Assembly: GCF_026342405.1 (NCBI RefSeq)
Contig: NZ_JAPEMU010000001.1
Location: forward strand, 682,001 to 746,000
Reading direction: 5' to 3'
Length of the DNA stretch: 64,000 nucleotides
From: Kitasatospora sp. NBC_00240
GTDB taxonomy: Bacteria > Actinomycetota > Actinomycetes > Streptomycetales > Streptomycetaceae
The notes under the pieces were generated by a model. The model was not told the origin of the DNA. It searched no databases and worked only from the letters and a program-made list of their open reading frames with translations. Position 1 is the stretch's first letter; every line of letters begins with the position of its first letter. The position numbers and the translations under genes are program-made. This document shows, in pieces, positions 57,380 to 64,000 of this stretch.

Positions 57380-59383
57380 GTGATCCCTCCCGCACACCGC
57401 CCGCGCAAGGCAGCGACCCTGCTGCTGAGCGTCACCCTCATCATGACCGGCGCGGTCCTGAACGCCGCCCCGGTGTTCGCGAACGACGGCGTCTCGCAGT
57501 CCGTCGCCAACTACTCGACCGCAGCCACCCCGCAGGGCCCGATCGCCGCCCTGCCGCCCATGGGCTTCAACAACTGGGCCCGTACCGAGTGCCGGCCCCA
57601 GGCCCCGCTCGACGGCTCCGCACAGCTCAACTACTCGTTCCAGCAGTACATGAAGGACAACGCCAAGGGCCTGTCCGACGCCGGGCTGATCGCCAACGGC
57701 TACAAGACCATCACCGTCGACGACTGCTGGATGTACCGCAACAGCTCCGGCTACCTGCACGGCGGCCTGAACTGGGGCGGCAAGACCGACGTCCGCGACA
57801 CCACCAAGCAGCCGGGCTTCGACTACGAGCTGACCGCGTACGGGGACTACCTGCACAGCCTGGGGGCCAAGTTCGGCATCTACGAGACCTCCGGCACCCA
57901 CACCTGTACCACCATCACACCGACCGCGCCCAACCTGCCCAACGGCAGCGAGTACCACGAGCAGGCCGACGCCAACTCCTTCGTCTTCTGGGGCGTCGAC
58001 GCGCTCAAGTACGACAACTGCGGCAACGAGGAGGGCCACTACGTCACCGCCCCGAGGATGGCGGGCGCCCTCAAGACCGCGGTCACCAACAAGAACAACA
58101 GCGGCACCGCCAGGCCGAACGTCATGTTCAACATCTCCGCCCCGGCCGGGTACGGCAACAGTTCGACCAAGTCCGCCCTCATGAACATGGTCCGTTCGAA
58201 CGGCCAGCTCTGGCGCGTCGGGCCGGACATCTTCAACGACCGGGACAACGGCGCCACCGACCCGTGGAACCAGCCGCTCGGCGTGCAGTCCTCGTACAAC
58301 TTCGGCGCCTACCAGAGCTTCGACGCCGTTCAGGAGCTCGCCCGCTACCAGGGGCCGGGCAACTGGAACGACGCCGACCTGCTGCTGATCGGCGACAACG
58401 GCATGACCACCGCCGAGGAGCGCAGCCAGATGTCGCTGTTCTCCGCGATGGCGGCCCCCCTGGTGATCTCCACCGACGCCCGCAAGTTCTCCCCGTCCTA
58501 CATCGCCGCCCATCCGGCGGAGGCGGCCCACCTCAACGCCTCGATCGACATCCTCAAGAACCCCGAGGTCATCGCGGTCGACCAGGACACCCTCGGCGCC
58601 GGCGGCCAGCGGATTTCCGGCGGCGCAGCCAACACGGACGGCACCCCCGCCGCGAGCAGCGGCATCGACGTCGTGGTCAAGCCGCTCGCCGACGGCGGCA
58701 AGGCCGTGGTCGTCCTCAACAAGGGCGCCGCGTCCGCCAACTACACCCTCGACCTGAACGCCATCGGCTTCAACACCACCGGCGGCAGCTACACCGTCCG
58801 CGACCTGTGGGCACACACCACCAGCACGTCGGCCGGAACGGTGGCGCTCACCGTCGCCTCGCACGACAGCGCCATGCTGAAGATCACCCCGCCCACCGGC
58901 AGCACCTCCACCCCGCGCGGCCAGATCACCGCCTCCCGCAACAGCTGGGGCAAGGCCGCGCTCTGCCTTGAGAACTACCAGTCCCGCACCACCAACACCG
59001 CCATCGACCTCGCCTCCTGCGGCGGTGCCTCCAACCAGCAGTGGCAGATGAACAGCGACGGCTCCGTCAAGCTGCTCCAGACCGGGGCCTCCAACCTCTG
59101 CCTGACCGCGCAGGCCACCACGACCACCGGGGTGGTCAACGGCGCATCGGGCCAGTGGGCCGGTGTGGCGACCTGCGGCTCCGCCCCCGGCTACCAGACC
59201 TGGACCTACAACCGCGACGGCAACCTGAAGCTCGCCGGCACCACCAAGTGCCTGGACGTCTACGGCACCACAACGACGACCCCGGGCACGCCCGTCGACC
59301 TCTGGACCTGCGGCGCCGCACCCGACAACATCCAGGCCAACCAGACCTGGGCCGCCCCCTTCAACACCCCGCCGACCCCCTGA
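57380..59383 (+). CDS. Secreted GH27 alpha-galactosidase with ricin-type lectin domain
   Basis: A 667-residue enzyme. Signal peptide (KAATLLLSVTLIMTGAVLNA, cleavage near PVFA). GH27 barrel: PPMGFNNWARTECRPQAPL, ITVDDCWMY, KFGIYETSGTHTCTT, and the nucleophile D212 in DALKYDNCGNEEG; LWRVGPDIFNDRDNG carries the region of the acid/base. C-terminal beta-trefoil: ALCLENYQSRTTNTAIDLAS then SNQQWQ. It releases terminal alpha-galactose (or alpha-N-acetylgalactosamine or arabinopyranose) from polymers. GTG 57380 has GAGAGAGG 10 nt upstream; the frame extends upstream without homology. It is clustered with deoR. A clear terminator follows. Confidence 0.93.
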   Translation: MIPPAHRPRKAATLLLSVTLIMTGAVLNAAPVFANDGVSQSVANYSTAATPQGPIAALPPMGFNNWARTECRPQAPLDGSAQLNYSFQQYMKDNAKGLSDAGLIANGYKTITVDDCWMYRNSSGYLHGGLNWGGKTDVRDTTKQPGFDYELTAYGDYLHSLGAKFGIYETSGTHTCTTITPTAPNLPNGSEYHEQADANSFVFWGVDALKYDNCGNEEGHYVTAPRMAGALKTAVTNKNNSGTARPNVMFNISAPAGYGNSSTKSALMNMVRSNGQLWRVGPDIFNDRDNGATDPWNQPLGVQSSYNFGAYQSFDAVQELARYQGPGNWNDADLLLIGDNGMTTAEERSQMSLFSAMAAPLVISTDARKFSPSYIAAHPAEAAHLNASIDILKNPEVIAVDQDTLGAGGQRISGGAANTDGTPAASSGIDVVVKPLADGGKAVVVLNKGAASANYTLDLNAIGFNTTGGSYTVRDLWAHTTSTSAGTVALTVASHDSAMLKITPPTGSTSTPRGQITASRNSWGKAALCLENYQSRTTNTAIDLASCGGASNQQWQMNSDGSVKLLQTGASNLCLTAQATTTTGVVNGASGQWAGVATCGSAPGYQTWTYNRDGNLKLAGTTKCLDVYGTTTTTPGTPVDLWTCGAAPDNIQANQTWAAPFNTPPTP

Positions 59384-59386
59384 CCC

Positions 59387-59409
59387 GCCGGGCCCGCAAC
59401 GGGCCCGGC
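59387..59409 (+). terminator. Terminator hairpin after alpha-galactosidase
   Basis: Perfect 10-bp stem GCCGGGCCCG / CGGGCCCGGC with a 3-nt loop, starting four bases after the stop codon. Confidence 0.85.
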
Positions 59410-59524
59410 ACCCCACCACCGGGCACTCCGGGGCAGCGCGGGACGCCGCCTCGGAGTGCTTCACACGGTCAGCTGAGATCCCGGGGCGGCGCAGGCACGG
59501 CGGCTGGGCGGAGGGGTCAGATGT

Positions 59525-59890
59525 TGAACAGCCCCTGCCGAGCCTGACGCCGACCTCCTTGGCCGGAACTGGCTCCGGCAGCAAAGTCACGATCTTCATG
59601 ATCGCCTGGTAGTCAGCGGGCAGCGCGCTGGTGTCCATGCCGTCCCCGCGGTGCGGGACCAGCAGCACCCTGCCCGCCCCCGGCGAGGTCGTCACCCGCT
59701 CGAACCCCTCCGCCATGGCCGGGTCATCAGCGGTCCCGGCCCGCTGGGCGTCGGCGAACTGCCCGAACGCCACCTCCCCGGCCACCAACCGAGCGACCTC
59801 GGCATCGATCCCGGCGAGCTCCTTGCGCAGCCGCTCGGCCGGGCCGGCCAGCACCACCCGCCGCTGCATCACCCACACCAGCACATCCAC
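59525..59890 (-). pseudogene. Coiled-coil conserved protein remnant, mobile-element-associated type
   Basis: Minus-strand frame AERLRKELAGIDAEVARLVA, GEVAFGQFADAQRAGTADDP, VLLVPHRGDGMDTSALPADY and PVPAKEVGVRLGRG. This pattern (coiled coil, then LLVPHRxDGMDxSALPxDYQxI, then a winged helix beginning) is seen in streptomycete hypothetical proteins next to transposases. Homology ends after GVRLGRG, so the winged-helix end is lost. Confidence 0.6.
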
Positions 59891-60276
59891 AACCAACAGG
59901 CCCCTTCCCGCGTCCCTCCATGGAGCGTCCGAGGCGGCCCCGGCCCGGCAGAGCGATTCCGGCGAAGCGGCCATGCGGCAGACGATCACCTGCTACCGAT
60001 CACGCCACCGACCAGCCCGAGCACCCCACCCCCACCCCACACCAGACCTCGTGACCTGCAACTTTGAGGATGAGAATCTCTCAGCGGCCCCGCGCGGGGT
60101 GACGCAGTTCGCGGGCTTCACCCGCCCTCTCCCCTGCACCGTCGGACGCCCTTCCGCCCGTCTTGTCGATGGCGCCGCTCCGCGCATCGCCCGGAGGCCC
60201 CGTACTCCCGATGGGATCTGCACGATTCGCGCCGGGTGATGCGCCCGGGCGGTGCGGCGGCCTCGCCGAATCCTGA
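59891..60276. other. 386-bp stretch without recognised gene
   Basis: There is a short AT-richer segment at 60060-60085. No credible ribosome-site-led frame or element end is seen. Confidence 0.45.
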
Positions 60277-60465
60277 TCAGCCATCAGCGCTGGCACCTTC
60301 CGGCCGTCGCAGGGCGGGCGGCCGCCGCGTGGGGGAAGGCAGTTCCAGCACCTGGCAGCCGGCCGCGTTGAGCTGCCGGACGATGGAGCGGGCCTCGATG
60401 GCGTGCAGGGAGAAGACGAACGGTCCGGGCACCAGCAGCACGCGGCAGAAGCCGGCCGTCACAGT
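60277..60465 (-). pseudogene. Resolvase-like protein, C-terminal fragment
   Basis: CRVLLVPGPFVFSLHAIEAR then SIVRQLNAAGCQVLELPSPT parallels HHVLLIPGSWVFSSDEYRAR and LAHQVLTAAGCRRILTLPTP of the protein at 49171-49563. The first half is missing. It lies 180 bp from the left end of an IS256 element, which may have mediated the loss. Confidence 0.6.
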
Positions 60466-60645
60466 CGGCAGCCGGGCCCGGCAGGAGCGCTCGGCGACGC
60501 GGGATCGACGGTCGCCCTGCCGGCGGCGCAGTCGCCTGCCGCGCGCGACCGGCCGCCCGACCTGCTGGACATCATGTGACCGGCGCGATCACCAGGTCGC
60601 AGGGCTTCGCAACGGCCCTTCCGCCCGACCGGCGACGAGGATGGC

Positions 60646-62062
60646 GTCCCGCTGTGTGGTGTAGCCGATCATCGATGAGGTGTGCGCGGGCTCGCTCCCG
60701 GGGCGCACACCCACGAGGGCCTCACACCCCCTGAACATAGGTCAGCCACCGTGCAACTCTCCCAAGTGAACGGCCAGTTCAACGAAGGAGACGCACGGTG
60801 GCCCTGTCCCAGTCTGACCTACTACGCCTGTTGGAGTCACTACGTTCGGCAGACGGGCTCGAACTCGTCCGCGGGGTGGCCGAGCGGATGCTCCAGGAGC
60901 TGATCGAGGCCGAGGCCACCGCGAGGATCGGCGCCCAGTGGAACGAGCACACCGACACCCGCACCGCGTTTCGCAACGGGCACCGCGACAAGACAGTGAC
61001 CACCGCGGCCGGCGACCTGGATCTGGCGATTCCCAAGCTGCGGGCGGGCAGCTTCTTCCCGGCGCTGCTGGAGCGGCGCCGCCGCATCGACCAGGCACTC
61101 TACGCGGTCATCATGGAGGCCTACGTCCACGGCGTGTCCACCCGCTCCGTCGACGACCTGGTCAAGGCCCTGGGCGCTGACACCGGCATCTCCAAGAGCG
61201 AGGTCTCCAGGATCTGCGCCGACCTGGACGGTCAGCTGACCGCCTTCCGCAGCCGACCCCTGGACCACGTCCGCTTCCCCTACGTCTACCTGGACGCGAC
61301 CTACTGCAAGGCCAGGGTCGAGCACCAGATCGTCTCCCGGGCCGTGGTCGTGGCCACCGGAATCACCGAAGACGGCGGCCGCGAGGTGCTGGGAGTGATG
61401 GTCGGCGACAGCGAGACCGAGGCGTTCTGGACGGAGTTCCTCCGCTCCCTGCGTCAACGCGGCCTCGTCGGGGTCCGACTCGTGATCGGCGACCACCACC
61501 TGGGGCTGGTCAAGGCCATCCGCAAGGTCATGATCGGCGCCGCCTACCAACGATGCAGGGTCCACTTCCTGCGCAACGTGTTCAGCGCGATCAACAAGGA
61601 GGCGGCCGAGATGGTCGCCGCGACGATCCGCACGATCTTCGCCCAGCCCACGGCCGAGGCGGTCCGCACCCAGCTCGACACCGTCGCCGGCATGCTCGGC
61701 ACGCAGTTCCCGAAGGTCAAGGCGATGCTGCTGGAAGCAAAAGACGACCTGACCGCCTTCGCACCCTTCCCGGAACGACATTGGAAGAAGATCCAGTCCA
61801 CCAACCCGCTGGAACGGATCAACCGCGAGATCAAACGCCGAACCGACGTCGTCCAGGTCTTCCCGAACGACAACGTGCTCCTGCGACTGGTCACCGCCGT
61901 GCTCTTCGAACTCCACGACGAGTGGATCGCCTTCCCCCGCCGCTACCTGCCCGAAGGCAGCATGGACCAGCTCTACCCGGCCAAGCTCCCCGAAAGCGCC
62001 CCCGCACTACCCAACACCACCAACACGCCCACCGAATGATCGGCTACACCACCAAGCGGGAC
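60646..62062 (+). mobile_element. IS256-family insertion sequence, complete
   Basis: About 1.4 kb. The inverted repeats 60646-60672 and 62036-62062 match in 25 of 27 positions, with an uninterrupted 17-bp core GTGGTGTAGCCGATCAT. The right repeat overlaps the transposase stop codon. I cannot see an unambiguous 8-bp target duplication. Confidence 0.85.
60798..62039 (+). CDS. IS256-family transposase
   Basis: A 413-residue mutator-type transposase. Signature motifs: FPYVYLDATYCKARVEHQIV (first Asp), RLVIGDHHLGLVKAIRKVMI (second Asp, with DHH where DGH or DAH is usual), CRVHFLRNVFSAI, and STNPLERINREIKRRTDVVQ (catalytic Glu region). GTG 60798 has AAGGAG 7 nt upstream. The frame is intact and the flanking repeats are long, so it may be active. 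Confidence 0.92.
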   Translation: MALSQSDLLRLLESLRSADGLELVRGVAERMLQELIEAEATARIGAQWNEHTDTRTAFRNGHRDKTVTTAAGDLDLAIPKLRAGSFFPALLERRRRIDQALYAVIMEAYVHGVSTRSVDDLVKALGADTGISKSEVSRICADLDGQLTAFRSRPLDHVRFPYVYLDATYCKARVEHQIVSRAVVVATGITEDGGREVLGVMVGDSETEAFWTEFLRSLRQRGLVGVRLVIGDHHLGLVKAIRKVMIGAAYQRCRVHFLRNVFSAINKEAAEMVAATIRTIFAQPTAEAVRTQLDTVAGMLGTQFPKVKAMLLEAKDDLTAFAPFPERHWKKIQSTNPLERINREIKRRTDVVQVFPNDNVLLRLVTAVLFELHDEWIAFPRRYLPEGSMDQLYPAKLPESAPALPNTTNTPTE

Positions 62063-62157
62063 ACGACCGCGACGAGTATCCGCCTTGCACATTTCTTCGT
62101 CAACGAACCACCTGGCAAGCGAACCGGAAAGCCGTTGCAGCGGGCACCGTTGCAGCA

Positions 62158-63942
62158 TCAGGAGAACAGCTCGGACCAGGCTCCGCCGGCGTACGGCTTG
62201 ATGCCACCGCCGTTGTATCCGACACCGATCCGCGTGTAATCGCAGTTGACGATGTTCCGGTAGTGACCGCCACTCGGTCCTTCCGAGTACCAGCCCTGGA
62301 ACGTGGCGTCCGGTGAGTTGGAACCGGCCGCCAGGTTTTCACCGACCGACCCGGTGGAACCGAGCCTCTTGGCACGGTCGCCGACCGTTTCGCCGGAAGG
62401 AGAGGTGTGGCCGAAATACTGCTTGGCCACCTCTTCGTTCACGTGATCGCGAGCTATCAGTACCAAGGTGCTGTCGGCCTTCAGACGGCTCTTGCAGCCG
62501 GCCTTGTCCCGAGCGTCGTTCGTGAGGTCCACGATCCGTTGCTCCAGCGGTGTCAGGAGAGCGGCGTTCGGAGGGGCGGCGGGTTCGCCGCTGCCACTAC
62601 CGTTGGCGCGCGACGCTGAACCCGAGGACGTCGGCTTCAGGGACGGTGCACCACTCGACATGTTCCCTGCCTCCGCGACTCCCGGGGAAGGAAGGACGGA
62701 CGGCGCCGAAACCGGCGGAGGCGTGGCCGGCCCGGACGTGGCCGACCGAGCCTCTGCCGGCGTTTGCGTGGACCCGGGGACGCCCTGCCCGTCTGCGGCA
62801 GAAGTGCTGACTCTGTCCGAAGCCCTGCTCTCCTGGCCGGTCATGCTTCTGCCCGCAACCACGGTCAGCCCTGCGATCGCGCAGGTGGCAGAGGCTGCCA
62901 ACACCACGTTGCGAAGGGTCTTGCCACGACGGCGGGAGGGGGACGCGTATGTCACCTTGATGGTCCTGTCCTGATGAACGGTGTGGGAGGTTTCCGCCGC
63001 TGTGGCGGAGGAGTCGCGTCCGGTGGGGAAGGACGTCGATACGGAGAGTTCGGAAGGCGTCATTGGCTGTGGTGAGGGCGGGACCGCAGACGGGCCGTAC
63101 CCCGTGGCGAGGCCCGTCGGAACCACCTGCCTGTCGGCCAGGGCCGCGAGCAACCCGGCTGGAACGCCGACAAGCATGAAGTCGGCCAACAGCCGTTCGG
63201 TACGCACGAGGCGGTCCGAAAGACCCCCGCAGGCGGCGCAGCGGCGCAGATGTCGCGCGGCGCGCTTGCGCCACAAGGGGCAGGGCACGTTGTCCCAGGC
63301 GGTGATGGTGGCCTGCAGTCCCGCACACCTGGGCCGGGCGTTCAACGCCTCCACCAGGGTGCGCGAGATCTGCAGCTGCGCGTGCATACGCTGGATGCGG
63401 ACTGCTGCATGTGCGGGTGACAGACCGAGAGCGGCGGCGACGTCGCAGCGGCTCATCTCACCGATGACCTCCAGCCACCACAGTGACAACAGGTCCTGGT
63501 TGACGGGGTCGAGCCAGCGGGCGGCCTCGACGGTGCGGCGGCGTTGTTCCGACAGATCCAGCTTCAGGGCCGACAGCTTGGTGAAGCCCGCCCCTGCGCC
63601 GCTGGTCCGGACGGCAGCCTCATCGATCATCACTGTGCGTTCGGAGGCCCTGCGCTGCTGCTGCCGGCGGTCGTCGACCTGATGGAGGGCAATGGCCGAC
63701 AACCAGCCCTTGAAACGCTCCGGGTCGCGAAGCGCCCGTATGTCTCTTATCGCACGAAGCATTGTCTCCTGTACGACATCGTCGATATCGGCCTGCCCGG
63801 TGAGACCTCGCTCGACAATTGCGTACGCCATCGGCAGGCAGGAGCCCAACAGGTCCTGCATAGCAGCCCGGTCTCCTCCTTGAGCTGCGACGACCAGGGC
63901 AGCCAGCGACTGCTGCCCGTCGTCCGGGTGGCCCATCGACAT
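62158..63942 (-). CDS. ECF sigma factor - zinc finger - transmembrane - CAP domain fusion
   Basis: A 594-residue protein. Residues about 15-95 are sigma region 2 (LLGSCLPMAYAIVERGLTGQ, DDVVQETMLRAIRDIRALRD) and 135-195 region 4 (EMSRCDVAAALGLSPAHAAV). About 220-240 is an anti-sigma-like zinc motif HLRRCAAC. One membrane helix (VVLAASATCAIAGLTVVAG, about 345-365) leads to a Ser/Pro/Thr linker and an extracellular CAP/SCP-PR1 domain (IVDLTNDARDKAGCKSRLKA; YFGHTSPSGETVGDRAKRLG; GENLAAGSNS). So a sigma factor is tethered to the membrane by its own anti-sigma-like region with an external sensor. ATG 63942 follows AGGAGAGGAT. An IS256 element lies 95 bp downstream. Confidence 0.88.
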   Translation of the reverse strand: MSMGHPDDGQQSLAALVVAAQGGDRAAMQDLLGSCLPMAYAIVERGLTGQADIDDVVQETMLRAIRDIRALRDPERFKGWLSAIALHQVDDRRQQQRRASERTVMIDEAAVRTSGAGAGFTKLSALKLDLSEQRRRTVEAARWLDPVNQDLLSLWWLEVIGEMSRCDVAAALGLSPAHAAVRIQRMHAQLQISRTLVEALNARPRCAGLQATITAWDNVPCPLWRKRAARHLRRCAACGGLSDRLVRTERLLADFMLVGVPAGLLAALADRQVVPTGLATGYGPSAVPPSPQPMTPSELSVSTSFPTGRDSSATAAETSHTVHQDRTIKVTYASPSRRRGKTLRNVVLAASATCAIAGLTVVAGRSMTGQESRASDRVSTSAADGQGVPGSTQTPAEARSATSGPATPPPVSAPSVLPSPGVAEAGNMSSGAPSLKPTSSGSASRANGSGSGEPAAPPNAALLTPLEQRIVDLTNDARDKAGCKSRLKADSTLVLIARDHVNEEVAKQYFGHTSPSGETVGDRAKRLGSTGSVGENLAAGSNSPDATFQGWYSEGPSGGHYRNIVNCDYTRIGVGYNGGGIKPYAGGAWSELFS

Positions 63943-64000
63943 ATCCTCTCCTGCTGTTGTTCCTCGAACGAGTGGGACGTTATCCGGACTTGAAGCTTTG

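Noticed and set aside
57200..59989. 929-codon minus-strand open frame over the GH27 gene
   Set aside because: Antisense shadow of a clearly real enzyme; only its first ~120 codons (59525-59890) look like true protein and are called separately.

Overview
The window is very GC-rich with strong GC bias at third codon positions. Its gene families (LuxR-type AAA regulators, MurG, RsbU/SpoIIE-type phosphatases, ricin-lectin secreted hydrolases, IS256/IS5 elements) point to a filamentous actinomycete of the Streptomyces/Kitasatospora group. The density of accessory genes, insertion sequences and broken genes suggests a chromosome arm rather than the core.

Region 1 (about 1-9,800 and 23,000-37,300) looks like a DevR/OsdR-type dormancy or redox-stress island. 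It holds two-domain universal stress proteins, a long ribosome-hibernation factor, a NarL/DevR-like response regulator, a DevS/DosT-like double-GAF histidine kinase, a flavin-type pyridoxamine-oxidase-fold protein, a CBS-BON protein, a flavodoxin, an aquaporin, an SPFH protein, a DosS-like GAF domain fused to a PP2C phosphatase, and a PfkB kinase. At least four promoters near the left end carry a 14-bp inverted repeat of the form GGGNC(C/G)NNCGNCCC, which I propose is the operator of the response regulator. Much of the right part of the island is decayed. I find remnants of a SulP-like permease, an alpha/beta hydrolase, an SDR, a GNAT, a transhydrogenase/AlaDH-like protein, nicotinate phosphoribosyltransferase, acetyl-CoA synthetase (frameshifted and truncated), a P-type ATPase and prolyl-tRNA synthetase.

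Region 2 (10,100-22,800) is mixed. A pectate lyase gene and an ECF sigma operon have been cut and partly inverted (about 11,053-11,977), next to an intact pectinesterase. Then follow a 901-residue Cache/PAS/GAF/PP2C/ATPase sensor, a stand-alone MurG paralogue, a class-V aminotransferase, a K+ channel, and an orphan TPP riboswitch that faces no recognisable gene.

Region 3 (37,300-45,600 and 55,600-59,400) is a sugar system: a solute-binding lipoprotein, two permeases, a SIS-domain isomerase remnant, a ROK kinase and a 1-phosphofructokinase remnant on the minus strand, broken by two insertion sequences. A DeoR regulator and a secreted GH27 alpha-galactosidase lie 11-14 kb away. The GH27 promoter region shares a conserved ~50-bp element with the transporter promoter, so DeoR probably controls both.

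Region 4 (45,600-64,000) holds a large LuxR/AAA regulator split by one in-frame TAG codon, a second large LuxR/AAA regulator, a secreted phosphoesterase with a ricin domain, two resolvase-like small proteins, an IS256-family element with long terminal repeats, and a sigma-zinc finger-transmembrane-CAP fusion protein. No tRNA, rRNA or CRISPR array was seen.
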